This document shows, piece by piece, positions 27,084 to 36,623 of a stretch of 64,000 nucleotides of DNA. A program made the translations under genes and the position numbers. Within the stretch, counting starts at the first letter, position 1; every line of letters starts with the position of its first letter. Under the pieces are notes generated by a model. That model made no database searches and was not told the DNA's origin. It was given only the letters and a program-made list of their open reading frames with translations. Source of the stretch: Mesotoga sp. Brook.08.105.5.1 (GTDB lineage: Bacteria; Thermotogota; Thermotogae; Petrotogales; Kosmotogaceae); NCBI RefSeq assembly GCF_002752635.1, contig NZ_AYTW01000017.1, forward strand, positions 62,001-126,000, written 5' to 3'.

Positions 27084-29531
27084 TCAGGGCCTGGTCTCTA
27101 ATCCTAAGTAGAGTCCCAATCGAGAATTGCTGTATTGAATGCCAATCTTTGGGAAAAGATCTCCGAGACCGATAGTTGAACCGACATTTACAAATAGATA
27201 CATAGCAGAATGATCTAGATTAGTGTTTGATCCATTTACCTCAATTCCGACTCCCATCTCTTTTAGAAAGAAGAGTGGACTCCATCCCCAGTTGATCCGA
27301 TATAGTAGTTGGGCTCCATTGATATACCAGTAGAAGTCTTCGTAGAAACCCACTCCAAGACCGACAGACGTTCCCAAGGTTGGAGAGAATGTTGCATCAA
27401 GAGCAAGCAACGGTGTTATCTTTCCATTTGAGAGTCTTATGCCCGGTTCTAGGGAAATCGAGAAGAGATTTCCGTTTAGACTCAACGGGACGGAAGTCGT
27501 TATTCCACCCGATGTGTCCAGTCCAATGTAAGCATGCGATCTGAATCTTGTGGAAGGATTGAGAGGCAACTGGAACAGCTCAGAAGAGAGGCCGGCGCTT
27601 GCAATAGGAGCTTCGGGAACGCCCAGATTGACAGTAAGAATTGCATTGACCCCTTCAAATACCTGCCCACTGTACTCGGCAGTTAGGGAAAGCTTGTTGG
27701 TTCCGAATGTGAACGATGGCATTAGCGTCATAGAGTGGTTAGAATCATGGGACAGGTGAAGAGTTAAAAAGCCCAAAGAAAAGTGCTCGCCATCGTACGA
27801 TACAAGAGGCGCTCTCAAAATTGGATTCAAGAAGTGAAGGAAGGTTTTCTTAAGATAATTGCCTTCTGTGTAGTCCGCCGCTGCAGGGTCGAAGTCGTCG
27901 GGTTCAACTTCTTTGACAACGTATGGGCTACTCTGTAGATCAAAGGTAAATATCGACATTCCTTTCTCTTGTCTGGAATGTCCAAATCCATATACAGTAG
28001 AATCGAGCACGACGGCCTTTTCGAGATTGGCTCCCTCGGTAAGTCTGAAAACCTCACCTGATTCAACATCTACGGAAAAGGCATCCATGAACCCCTCTTC
28101 GTAGGAGGAGGTAAAGATTATTTGCCCATTGTTATAGTCGATACCCCTTCCTTTGAGATATGGATCTTGTAGAATGATCTTGAATTCACCTTCGGTAAAT
28201 TTAGCGATCGCTCCGTTGATACCGTCCTTCGAGAGGAGCATTATCAAACTACCGTCTTCGAGTGCTATTATGTCCTTGATCAACCACGGGATTGTTGTTA
28301 GCTGCATTTCTTCGAAGTAGATTGTTGAAAATCCAGTCTTCGTGTCATAAAGCGCTTTTATCAGTCTTCCATTGTAGATATCAAAGGCAGTTACCATGCC
28401 CTTGTCCAGAAGCCTAACTGAGAGAGGAGGTCTGTACGACCAGATCTCTCTAAGAGTTGTGCTTCTCTCAGTGACTGAAGTCATCAGGTAGATGTTACCT
28501 TCGCGCCATTTAAGGGTAATTGCTCCAAAGTCAGAGAGTCTTCTAGAAAAACCTCCATCAACATACTCTTCAATTCCTCTTTCAACTGCCCCATTCCATG
28601 AACTTGCTTCTCCAAAAACAGAATAAGAGAAAATGACGCCGTTTTCCGTCTTGGTCATGTCAAGTATCTGTCCATTCTTGATCGTCTTGACTTCGTTCAA
28701 TGTTCCGTAGTCTGCGGCTTCAGATTCCACTTCTTCTTTCCAGTCATCATAAAGCACGTCTAGCGTTTCGTCAAATGCGATTCTTGAGGCGTTGATTACC
28801 CCTATGACAGGCATTCTCCCCGAAACTTCTTTGTGAAACTCCTTCACAGATTCTATTCCGAACCTTCTGACGAGATAATCATAGAAACTGGCAATGTAGT
28901 TGTAATAGAGAGCTCCTCCGCGGTAGTCCTCACGCGAAACGGACAGAGCGTAGTCCAGGCCAGCGAAGGAGTCGGCCTTCATATTCTGATATGTCATCTC
29001 TTTCCCCCACAATGGGTTGTTCAATCTTCCCTCGGAGAAGTAATTAGAGGATTCGGCGAACAAGGTCACTCCTTCAATAAATGGTGAGAACATCTGCGGC
29101 GAAAAGAGTTCCGTTCCTAAAAGCACTCTAGAAATGAACGCAGGCACACCTGTTGTGTAAGTCAGGTGGGCGATATGAGTGAATTCATGCATCAACAACT
29201 GTCTATACAAATTCGACACATTCATTCTCGTTGAGAGTATTGTGTCGGCAGGCCACACAAAGATCTGAATAGTCTTGTGGTTTTGAGCCTGAGCGATACC
29301 GTTCGTATTTGCCCCGAAATCTTTCAGAACGATGTTTATTCTTCCGGGGTCGTTGCCCACCAGTTCAACGACTTTCGGTCTTATAGATTCAAAGACATTA
29401 CCTACATGGATAGCGATCTCCTCGAACCCCTTACGGTAGTAGATATCAGCATTTGGAAATTCAAGAACTTTGTTGGCCAGCGAAGTGACTGCGATTAGAG
29501 CCACAGCTGCCAATAGTATCGTTTTTCTCAT
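27084..29531 (-). CDS. Surface metalloprotease with beta-propeller-like middle and C-terminal beta-barrel-like domain
   Basis: The 815-residue product begins with a signal peptide (MRKTILLAAVALIAVTSLAN). An N-terminal gluzincin-type protease region has HEFTH at residues 115-119 and the downstream FIEG (E153), a likely third zinc ligand. From about residue 270 to 560 there are short repeats of the TolB/propeller kind (for example GQIIFTSSYEEG, VVLDSTVYGFGHS). The last 240 residues alternate polar and hydrophobic residues with many Gly and aromatic positions, like an outer-membrane or toga barrel. No family name is certain. It is preceded by GCAGGAGGTATGCC. It could degrade proteins at the cell surface; this is inference. 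Confidence 0.7.
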   Translation of the reverse strand: MRKTILLAAVALIAVTSLANKVLEFPNADIYYRKGFEEIAIHVGNVFESIRPKVVELVGNDPGRINIVLKDFGANTNGIAQAQNHKTIQIFVWPADTILSTRMNVSNLYRQLLMHEFTHIAHLTYTTGVPAFISRVLLGTELFSPQMFSPFIEGVTLFAESSNYFSEGRLNNPLWGKEMTYQNMKADSFAGLDYALSVSREDYRGGALYYNYIASFYDYLVRRFGIESVKEFHKEVSGRMPVIGVINASRIAFDETLDVLYDDWKEEVESEAADYGTLNEVKTIKNGQILDMTKTENGVIFSYSVFGEASSWNGAVERGIEEYVDGGFSRRLSDFGAITLKWREGNIYLMTSVTERSTTLREIWSYRPPLSVRLLDKGMVTAFDIYNGRLIKALYDTKTGFSTIYFEEMQLTTIPWLIKDIIALEDGSLIMLLSKDGINGAIAKFTEGEFKIILQDPYLKGRGIDYNNGQIIFTSSYEEGFMDAFSVDVESGEVFRLTEGANLEKAVVLDSTVYGFGHSRQEKGMSIFTFDLQSSPYVVKEVEPDDFDPAAADYTEGNYLKKTFLHFLNPILRAPLVSYDGEHFSLGFLTLHLSHDSNHSMTLMPSFTFGTNKLSLTAEYSGQVFEGVNAILTVNLGVPEAPIASAGLSSELFQLPLNPSTRFRSHAYIGLDTSGGITTSVPLSLNGNLFSISLEPGIRLSNGKITPLLALDATFSPTLGTSVGLGVGFYEDFYWYINGAQLLYRINWGWSPLFFLKEMGVGIEVNGSNTNLDHSAMYLFVNVGSTIGLGDLFPKIGIQYSNSRLGLYLGLETRP

Positions 29532-29585
29532 GGCATACCTCCTGCCTCAGACCATAGGTGAATGAGTTTACCCGTGAACGACACG

Positions 29586-30050
29586 TTATACTCCAAACGT
29601 GTCCCTAAAAAAACGCTTAGTTTCCCTTACGTTTAGGTATGTCCTGAAGGTCAATTTCATTTTTCCGCCTGTCCAGACTATCTTCATCACGGTACTGTCT
29701 GTGTTAGCACCTCCTGATGAAGAGTCCATAGTACTGGAGACCTTGACTTTTTTCAGTGAGTCTTTCGGAATGAAGAGATTACCAGGTGTTTCGTTCAAAA
29801 TCTCTTCTCTTGTCTTCTCGTTGTATCTGTCAAGCAAAGAAGAACCCGCAGACATCACAGATGCCATCTTTTTGAAGAACCCTTCGTTTCTTTCTTCGGA
29901 GGCTTCCTTTGCCTTCTTAACGGCTTCATTTGTTATTGATTTAGTCAACTGCACCAACAAGAGTCCCTCTGGAATTACAATAACATCGTACACCTTACTT
30001 CCAAAAAGTCCCGAAGAGCCTCCAGGAAAAAGTGCCAAAACGTTGTCCAT
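29586..30050 (-). CDS. Hypothetical protein, 154 residues
   Basis: I do not recognise this protein. It lacks a signal peptide and membrane segments. An N-terminal strand-rich part (VYDVIVIPEGLLLVQLTK) is followed by a charged helix (residues 40-60) and a strand-rich C-terminal half ending MKLTFRTYLNVRETKRFFRD, reminiscent of a PH-like fold. GGAGGTTTTCTAA precedes the ATG. It lies 54 bases upstream of the metalloprotease gene on the same strand and may be cotranscribed. Confidence 0.6.
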   Translation of the reverse strand: MDNVLALFPGGSSGLFGSKVYDVIVIPEGLLLVQLTKSITNEAVKKAKEASEERNEGFFKKMASVMSAGSSLLDRYNEKTREEILNETPGNLFIPKDSLKKVKVSSTMDSSSGGANTDSTVMKIVWTGGKMKLTFRTYLNVRETKRFFRDTFGV

Positions 30051-30184
30051 TTAGAAAACCTCCAAATGAAAGGTCTGCTTACGGTTCCGTTATATTCTAT
30101 CATTGATGTGCTGTCTTACCGCAAACTAATAGTCTGTTGATGCATAATGGTGTTATGAACGAAGTGAAGCTGGAGGAGGCACTT

Positions 30185-31036
30185 ATGTGGGCATTTTACG
30201 ATGGCGAATTTGTTCAAGAAAAGGGTAAGCATGTTCAACTGGAGAATAGGGGACTCACTTTTGCGGACGGTCTCTTTGAGGTTGTAAGGACAATCAAAGG
30301 CAGGATATTATTCTTCGAAGATCACTTCACGAGGATGATTAAGAGCGCTGCTTTCTTCAACATGGAGATTCCGTTCACTTCGAAAGAGACAAAGGAGTTT
30401 GCATCGGAACTAATCAGAAGAAATGCAATTGAAGACGGGGAACTCTATATACAACTTACAAGAGGAACAGATCTTCACAGAGAACACAGATTTCCTTCAG
30501 AGAAAACCCCAAGCACGTTCTTTATGCTTGCACTTCCATTGAGAAGAATTGATGCAGAGAACTGGAAGAATGGAGTTAAGCTCTTCACCTATCCAGATCT
30601 AAGACACAAGCTATGTGAGCACAAGACGATAAATCTGCTGCCCAACGTTCTTGCCAAGAACTTCGCCTATAGCAACGGAGGCTACGAAGCTTTGATGTTT
30701 AGAGACTTTGAAGGCAAGAAAGTTGCCACAGAAGGTGGCAGTTCGAATTACTTTCTTGTGAAGAACGGTGTTTTTTTCACTCCAGAAATCGATAACATTC
30801 TCCCGGGCATAACGCGGGGAAAAGTGATCGACCTCATTAAGAAACTGGATTATCAGGTTGTCGAAAAACCGGTTACCGTAGATGAATTTCTTGAGGCTGA
30901 GGAAGTCTTTCTCGTAAGCACAGTCTCCAGGGTGATGCCTGTCAGAGCGATAGACCAAGTCTGTTTCAGCGTTTGTGGTGATTATACTAGACAGATAATG
31001 CAGTCTTACGAAGATCTCTTCTTCTCTTCCAGGTGA
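30185..31036 (+). CDS. PLP-dependent aminotransferase class IV (D-amino acid or branched-chain type)
   Basis: The 283-residue product follows the class IV pattern: RGLTFADGLFEVVRTIKGRI at residues 24-43, the PLP-lysine segment in LCEHKTINLLPNVLAKN, EGGSSNYFLVKNG, and PGITRGKVIDL. Size and motifs fit D-alanine aminotransferase, branched-chain aminotransferase or aminodeoxychorismate lyase; I cannot choose between these by eye. The start was set at ATG 30185, because GGAGGAGG lies five bases upstream; earlier ATGs (30137, 30155) lack such a site. It is a single gene. Confidence 0.82.
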   Translation: MWAFYDGEFVQEKGKHVQLENRGLTFADGLFEVVRTIKGRILFFEDHFTRMIKSAAFFNMEIPFTSKETKEFASELIRRNAIEDGELYIQLTRGTDLHREHRFPSEKTPSTFFMLALPLRRIDAENWKNGVKLFTYPDLRHKLCEHKTINLLPNVLAKNFAYSNGGYEALMFRDFEGKKVATEGGSSNYFLVKNGVFFTPEIDNILPGITRGKVIDLIKKLDYQVVEKPVTVDEFLEAEEVFLVSTVSRVMPVRAIDQVCFSVCGDYTRQIMQSYEDLFFSSR

Positions 31037-31084
31037 ATGATTTGGTATTAACTTGTGTTGGAAGGTAAACAATACGTATAAATC

Positions 31085-31125
31085 TTCCCTGTTTTGGGAA
31101 ATCTTCTCTGTGACTGGTATATAAT
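31085..31125 (+). promoter_or_regulatory. Probable promoter of the peptide-uptake operon with a small inverted repeat
   Basis: TATAAT at 31120-31125 lies about 50 bases before the start of the binding-protein gene. TTCCC and GGGAA (31085-31100) form a short inverted repeat where the -35 region should be, possibly an operator; the -35 hexamer itself is weak. Confidence 0.4.
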
Positions 31126-31173
31126 TACATAAATTTTCCGTGTTCCAAATAATCTTTCTTGGAGGTGTGCGGG

Positions 31174-33258
31174 ATGAAAAAGCTCCTGGTTTTCTTTCTA
31201 ATTATTCTCTTCTCAGCGTTCTTGTTGGGACAGGTTCTCCCGGAAGAGGCGATTCCTGTAATCGAATCAAAAGGAATCATGTCTTCAGTCGATGAATCAC
31301 CGTTAACTTATTCAGAATTCAGGAATGCAGTTGAAAAGGCCTTTCCCGGCAAGGGAAATCTGATCTCCGGAGCAGGAGAGGTCTTGAGAGCAGACTTCGC
31401 CGTTGCGATGGTTGAGGTTCTCGGTCTGAAGTCTGAAGCTCAGTCCTACGATGAGATTTGCACCACAGCAATTGACGAGTGGGACGCTCCGGTGGAGGCA
31501 TGGGGAGCCCTCACTGTTGCTTACAGGAGCAATCACCAACTTCTCGATTTCCGATATGGCCACTTGATCGAGGCCAGCTCACCCATCACAAGGGAAGAGG
31601 CTGCCATTTCGATCTACATGGCTATGAATCCTCCAGTTAGGGGCGGAATGGCAACGACTGCGGTTACTGCCGATGCTCCTGGTTTCAACACCTTGTTCAC
31701 TTCTTCCGGACTGACATGGACGATCTGCAATATCATTGGCGATGGAATAACCGGAACAGACAAGGACGGATTCTACTTTCCGAGAATGGTCAAGAGAATG
31801 CCAAGTCTAGAAAACGGGCTGATGGTAATAAACGAAGACGGTTCACTTACGATAACTTACGAGTTAAGAAAGGGAATGAAGTGGCACGATGGAGAGCCAG
31901 TGACTGCCCATGATGCGAAGTTCCAGTGGGAAGTTATGAACAGCGGCGCCCCGGTTACGACGAACTACTTCGAGAGGTCAGTATCCGAAGTCAATGTAAT
32001 TGACGACTATACATACTCTATTACCCTTCCTGAACCCCTAAGTAATGCCGAGCTGGGGTCTTCCGTCTATGCCTATTATTTCGGCTGGTTCCAGCTGCCA
32101 GAACATGTCTACAGAACAAGCTTCGAAGCAGCAAAAGCAAGCGGAAACTGGGATCGTTTTGTTGAAGAAGCTACGAAGAATCCTATTATGACAGGACCCT
32201 ACAAGTTCAAAGAATATGCTGAAGGTCAGTATGTGATAATGGAAGCTTTTGATGACTATTATATGGGTAGGCCGAACATCGACCAGCTGGTAATGAGAAT
32301 CATTCCTGACATGGACGTTGTTTTTGCTTCCACACTAAATGGAGAAATCGATTTCGGTAGGTACACTCTCTCCCTCAAACAGTCGGTACAGCTGGAGAAT
32401 CAACGGGCAGACATGTTCAACGTTTTCTATACACCAAACATTGCTTACGATAATCTGAACTTGAATCTAAGGGATCCCGAGGATACAACAAAACCCCATC
32501 CGATCTTTGGAGATAAGAGGGTAAGGCAGGCCGTTCTCTATGGTATAAACAGAGAGCAGATAAGCAATGTAGTATACGCCGGACTGGCCGAAGTGGTGGA
32601 TACCTGGATTACTGATCTTCATCAGATGAGAGAAGCACTTAAGGCGCCAGATGTTAAACATTACGAATACAATCCCGCAAAGGCCAAAGCACTGCTTGAA
32701 GAGGCTGGCTGGAAGCTCAACAACAGAGGTATCTATGAGAAAGACGGTAAAACCTTGAAGTTCAAGCTTTCTCTTGCTTCGGGAAGTGGAGATTATCAGA
32801 TGATGGCACAGATTATCCAGGGCATGCTGAAACAGGTCGGAATGGACGTCGAGATCGATGTGAAGCCTGCTCTCGTTATATGGACAGAAGCTTTCCCTTA
32901 CGGAAACTATGATGCTTTGCTTTCCGGCTGGGGTTATGGTGTCAGCGACGAAGCAGCCAATTACTGGACCACAGATCAGATACCTTCTGACGAGAACTAC
33001 TGGGGAGGAATGAACTATACCGGTTGGGCAAACGCTGAAAACGATGAGATAATTAACGCGGCCGCAAAGGAGCTTGATCCAGAGAGGAAACAGGCTCTCT
33101 ATGAAAGGCATTTCGCGCTCTGGACGGATGAACTCCCCGTTCTGCCGTTAGTAGTTGCACCGACACCTCATTTTGCAAAGAAGTACATCAAGAGTTTCAA
33201 CTCTGGATATGATAATGGACTCGGCTGGATAATCCAGAACTGGTACATAGATAGATAA
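31174..33258 (+). CDS. Peptide ABC transporter substrate-binding protein with N-terminal SLH-like segment
   Basis: This extracellular protein binds oligopeptides for the downstream DppBCDF importer. The 694-residue precursor has a signal peptide ending near LLGQ. Residues about 20-145 resemble one or two S-layer homology repeats (EEAIPVIESKGIMSS, LRADFAVAMVEVLGL, ITREEAAISIYMAMNPP), which could attach it to the wall or toga. From about residue 165 the SBP family 5 domain runs to the end (TYELRKGMKWHDGEPVTAHD near residue 230, VRQAVLYGINREQI, AKALLEEAGW). ATG 31174 follows TTGGAGGTGTGCGGG; the upstream ATG-less frame is not used. It is the first gene of the operon, followed by a GC hairpin. 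Confidence 0.9.
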   Translation: MKKLLVFFLIILFSAFLLGQVLPEEAIPVIESKGIMSSVDESPLTYSEFRNAVEKAFPGKGNLISGAGEVLRADFAVAMVEVLGLKSEAQSYDEICTTAIDEWDAPVEAWGALTVAYRSNHQLLDFRYGHLIEASSPITREEAAISIYMAMNPPVRGGMATTAVTADAPGFNTLFTSSGLTWTICNIIGDGITGTDKDGFYFPRMVKRMPSLENGLMVINEDGSLTITYELRKGMKWHDGEPVTAHDAKFQWEVMNSGAPVTTNYFERSVSEVNVIDDYTYSITLPEPLSNAELGSSVYAYYFGWFQLPEHVYRTSFEAAKASGNWDRFVEEATKNPIMTGPYKFKEYAEGQYVIMEAFDDYYMGRPNIDQLVMRIIPDMDVVFASTLNGEIDFGRYTLSLKQSVQLENQRADMFNVFYTPNIAYDNLNLNLRDPEDTTKPHPIFGDKRVRQAVLYGINREQISNVVYAGLAEVVDTWITDLHQMREALKAPDVKHYEYNPAKAKALLEEAGWKLNNRGIYEKDGKTLKFKLSLASGSGDYQMMAQIIQGMLKQVGMDVEIDVKPALVIWTEAFPYGNYDALLSGWGYGVSDEAANYWTTDQIPSDENYWGGMNYTGWANAENDEIINAAAKELDPERKQALYERHFALWTDELPVLPLVVAPTPHFAKKYIKSFNSGYDNGLGWIIQNWYIDR

Positions 33259-33269
33259 TTGGCTTCTTT

Positions 33270-33300
33270 GGGGGAGAAGATGAGCTTCTCCCCCATGTTT
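33270..33300 (+). terminator. Hairpin between binding protein and the rest of the operon
   Basis: Ten-base arms GGGGGAGAAG (33270-33279) and CTTCTCCCCC (33285-33294) enclose a five-base loop; ATGTTTTCTT follows. Such a partial terminator or mRNA-stabilising hairpin is typical after abundant binding-protein genes and would lower expression of the peptidase and permease genes. Confidence 0.7.
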
Positions 33301-33328
33301 TCTTACATCATCTTTCGGAGGTTTCGAC

Positions 33329-34705
33329 ATGAAGTTCAGAGAACTTATCGATGCAGTCCCCGACTACAAGGAGTTCTTCACAGTCGAGGAAATGAACCAT
33401 AGATCGTTCGAACTCGCAAAGAAGTATCCAGACAAAGTCAAGATATATGAGGCAGGAAGATCACGTGCCGGAAATCCAATCTATGTTCTGGAAATTGGTA
33501 AAGGTAAAAAGAACGCACTTCTGTTCGGCTGTCCTCATCCAAACGAGCCGATAGGTGCAATGATGCTGGATTTCCTGAGTGAGAAGCTTGCAAGCGATGA
33601 CGCTTTTCGCGATGGATTAGACTTCACCTGGCATCTGATAAAGGTAATTGACGTCGATGGCACAAAGCTGAATGAGGGGTGGTTCAAAGACTCTTCTTCA
33701 ATAAGAAAGTATGCAGGCAACTTCTACAGACCGCCGGGCCACGAACAGGTTGAATGGACCTTCCCTGTTGATTACAAAACTCTGCATTTCCACTCGCCAT
33801 TGCCGGAGACAGAAGTGCTTATGAAGCTTATTGAAGAGAAGAAGCCCGATTTCATGTACTCTCTTCACAATTCCGGGTTTGGAGGGGTCTATTATTATGT
33901 GAGCGACGCAGTTCCAGAACTCCATGAAACTTTCAGGAAACTTCCAGGTTTGTTTGGTTTGCCCCTTGCTCTTGGAGAGCCGGAAGCGCCTTTTTTGGAG
34001 CAGCTCGAACCTGCTATTTTCAAGCTTTTCGGAATGGCTCAAGAGTATGATTATCTAAAGAAGAATCTTGGTCCAAACAAAGACCCAGCAGACGTCATCA
34101 AAGCCGGTACTAGTTCTGATGATTTTGCTTCATCCGTGGCCGATACGTTTTCCTTGGTTTGTGAGATGCCATACTATTATGATGCAAGGGTCGAAGACAT
34201 GTCTGAAGCAGAGATTACGAGGAAGGAAGCGCAGAGATTCAACTATCAGAGGTCCGTCGAGAATTTTGAGTTTGTGAGCGAAGTGTTGAAAGCGCTTGAA
34301 CCTTACGTTATAGACAGAAAGTCGCCGTTCTACAGAGTCTTCAAGAATGTTCTTGAAACCTACCCAGATCAACTTCAAGCGCAGAAGAATTGGATTGAAA
34401 ATGACCAGTCTCTGGAGAGAAAGGCAAGTATGGCAGAGGTCTTTGATAATAAGATTGTCAGCCAGTTCTATCAATCATTGATGCTAGGGATGCTAAAAAG
34501 ATTGGTCAGGGAGAATGATGACGGATCGGAGAAGCTGTCGGCAATCTCCAAGATGGCAGATGAGGCATTTGAGAGGAAAATGGAGTATCTTGAAGAGAAT
34601 CTAAACTACACTACAATCCCCATAAAGAGTCTTGTCAGTGTTCAGCTGATTGCAGGTTTGAATGTTGCCGATTATATTCAGAGAAGGGAAAGCCGGATAT
34701 CGTGA
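33329..34705 (+). CDS. M14-family zinc carboxypeptidase, cytoplasmic
   Basis: The 458-residue protein has the M14 zinc motif HPNEPIG (HxxE, residues about 70-76), a later SLHNSG histidine and the AGRSRAGNPIYVLEIG strand that precedes the site. No signal peptide is present, so it should act inside the cell. It lies between the binding-protein gene and the permease genes; the dppB start overlaps its stop. It probably trims peptides after import by the same operon. The second half of the sequence is less typical and may include an accessory domain. GGAGG precedes the ATG. Confidence 0.85.
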   Translation: MKFRELIDAVPDYKEFFTVEEMNHRSFELAKKYPDKVKIYEAGRSRAGNPIYVLEIGKGKKNALLFGCPHPNEPIGAMMLDFLSEKLASDDAFRDGLDFTWHLIKVIDVDGTKLNEGWFKDSSSIRKYAGNFYRPPGHEQVEWTFPVDYKTLHFHSPLPETEVLMKLIEEKKPDFMYSLHNSGFGGVYYYVSDAVPELHETFRKLPGLFGLPLALGEPEAPFLEQLEPAIFKLFGMAQEYDYLKKNLGPNKDPADVIKAGTSSDDFASSVADTFSLVCEMPYYYDARVEDMSEAEITRKEAQRFNYQRSVENFEFVSEVLKALEPYVIDRKSPFYRVFKNVLETYPDQLQAQKNWIENDQSLERKASMAEVFDNKIVSQFYQSLMLGMLKRLVRENDDGSEKLSAISKMADEAFERKMEYLEENLNYTTIPIKSLVSVQLIAGLNVADYIQRRESRIS

Positions 34706-35688
34706 AAGTATATTTCCTGAAGAGGTTTCTCGAACTTATCCCGGTCTTCTTTGCAATATCGATCATAATATTTGTGATAATGAACTCCATGCCGGGAGAT
34801 CCTCTCCTCCAGATGAGAATGCAGAATCCTCGGGCAATGGCCAACGATCCTCAGAGGATGAAGGAACTAAGGGAGTATTATCGCCTTGATGATCCTCTTC
34901 CGGTGAAATACTTCTCATGGCTGAAGAGTGTTATGATTGGCGACCTGGGATATTCGAGCATGTACAAGACTCCGGTAATAGACCTCATTTTTTCACGGCT
35001 ACCGAATACTTTAATCCTTACTATCACCGCATGGTTGATTGGGCTGGTAGTAGCTCTTCCTATTGGGATACTTTCGGCAGTAAAGAAATATTCTGTTTTC
35101 GATTACTCAACGACTGTATTTGCTTTTGTGGGAATCTCTTTGCCTGGATTCTGGTTTGCTTTGATCGCGATAATAATTTTCAGCGTTGGTCTCGGTTGGT
35201 TTCCCGTTTCCGGTATGTCAACCTATGGGGTCACAGGTACTTGGAATGTCTTTGTTGACAGACTGAGACATCTCGTACTTCCCGCCTTTGTTCTAGGTTT
35301 GGTACAGGTTGCTTCTTGGGTAAGGTATATAAGAACGTCTCTGCTGGAAGTTCTTGATCAGGATTATGTTAGAACTGCGTATGCGAAAGGGGTTCCCGAT
35401 AGAAAGGTCATCATCAAGCACGCTCTTAAGAATGCTATGATACCGATTATCACCATAATCGCCCTAGACATTCCGTATTTCTTCGGCGGAGCATTGATCA
35501 TTGAAACGGTCTTCTCCTGGCCGGGAATGGGGAGACTTATGTACAACGCGGTTATTTCAAGCGATTACAATCTGGCGATCAGTTGTCTGATGTTCCTAGC
35601 GATTGTAACCCTAATATCGAATCTGGTTGCCGATTTACTGTATGTGTTGGTCGATCCAAGAATCAGAATGGGCAGAAAGGGAGCTTAG
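34702..35688 (+). CDS. dppB: Peptide ABC transporter permease, DppB type
   Basis: The 328-residue inner-membrane protein has six predicted membrane segments. Typical family parts are FLKRFLELIPVFFAISIIIF at the N-terminus, MPGDPL, LDQDYVRTAYAKGVPDRKVI (the EAA loop that contacts the ATPases) and FSWPGMGRLMYNAV. It forms a heterodimer with the next gene product. The GTG start overlaps the peptidase stop codon (GTGA). Confidence 0.93.
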   Translation: MKVYFLKRFLELIPVFFAISIIIFVIMNSMPGDPLLQMRMQNPRAMANDPQRMKELREYYRLDDPLPVKYFSWLKSVMIGDLGYSSMYKTPVIDLIFSRLPNTLILTITAWLIGLVVALPIGILSAVKKYSVFDYSTTVFAFVGISLPGFWFALIAIIIFSVGLGWFPVSGMSTYGVTGTWNVFVDRLRHLVLPAFVLGLVQVASWVRYIRTSLLEVLDQDYVRTAYAKGVPDRKVIIKHALKNAMIPIITIIALDIPYFFGGALIIETVFSWPGMGRLMYNAVISSDYNLAISCLMFLAIVTLISNLVADLLYVLVDPRIRMGRKGA

Positions 35689-35690
35689 CT

Positions 35691-36623
35691 ATGCGAAAAT
35701 TCTTCTATAAAAGGAAACTTGACGAAATCGAGGAGAAGGCGCGCCCGATCCATATAAACAGTTACAGGCAGTTGGTATGGGCAAAGTTCAAGAGTCATAA
35801 ACTTGCCGTGTTAGGTGCCGTGATGCTCGTTGCAGTTGTTATATTCACTCTGATAGGTCCGCTCTTCATCGATGTGGGCTACGAGGACATGGATTTCTCT
35901 AACCTCTTTTCTCCGCCGTTTACAGAAGGTCATTTATTCGGAACAGATGAACTGGGACATGATGTGCTTGTTAGAGTAATGTATGGAGGAAGAATATCTC
36001 TATTCGTGGGTTTCGCCTCTGCAGTCATAACCACTCTCATTGGAACTGCCGTAGGTTTGTTTTCAGGCTTCTATGGAGGACTGGTAGATAGATTCCTGAT
36101 GAGATTTGTAGATGTGATGCTTTCTATTCCTATGTTTCCAATTCTAATCACCCTTACACTTGTCTTTGGCTCCGGGATATCTAATATCATTCTAGTGTTA
36201 ACGGTCTTCGGCTGGATGGGTGTTTCCAGGTTGGTCAGGGGACTGGTTTTATCGATAAGAGAGACCGAGTATGTTATGTCGGCCAAAGCTATGGGGGTCA
36301 GAAATGTGAGAATCATTCTCAGACACGTTCTGCCAAACGTAGTACCAATTGTAATTGTCTCTGCAACATTGAACATGTCTTACGCGATTCTCGCCGAGTC
36401 GTCCCTTAGCTATCTTGGGCTTGGCATACAGCCTCCCATGCCGTCATGGGGTAATATGCTTCAGAGAGCCATGAACTATATTCTTGGCACAACTACTGGG
36501 GTAAATCCATGGTGGCTTACCGTATTCCCGGGATTCTTCATATTCATCACAGTACTGAACGTGAACTTTCTTGGAGATGGACTTAGAGATGCTCTGGATC
36601 CGAAATTTGTGAGTGAGAGTTGA
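35691..36623 (+). CDS. dppC: Peptide ABC transporter permease, DppC type
   Basis: The 310-residue permease has an N-terminal cytoplasmic tail, six membrane segments, HLFGTDELGHDVLVRVMYGG and the EAA loop RETEYVMSAKAMGVRNVRII. The start was set at ATG 35691, two bases after the dppB stop and after AAAGGGAGCTTAGCT; the open frame reaches far into dppB but is not used. It pairs with DppB to form the channel. Confidence 0.93.
   Translation: MRKFFYKRKLDEIEEKARPIHINSYRQLVWAKFKSHKLAVLGAVMLVAVVIFTLIGPLFIDVGYEDMDFSNLFSPPFTEGHLFGTDELGHDVLVRVMYGGRISLFVGFASAVITTLIGTAVGLFSGFYGGLVDRFLMRFVDVMLSIPMFPILITLTLVFGSGISNIILVLTVFGWMGVSRLVRGLVLSIRETEYVMSAKAMGVRNVRIILRHVLPNVVPIVIVSATLNMSYAILAESSLSYLGLGIQPPMPSWGNMLQRAMNYILGTTTGVNPWWLTVFPGFFIFITVLNVNFLGDGLRDALDPKFVSES

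Noticed and set aside
32467-33111. Minus-strand frame of 214 codons inside the binding-protein gene
   Set aside because: Antisense shadow of a clearly supported gene.
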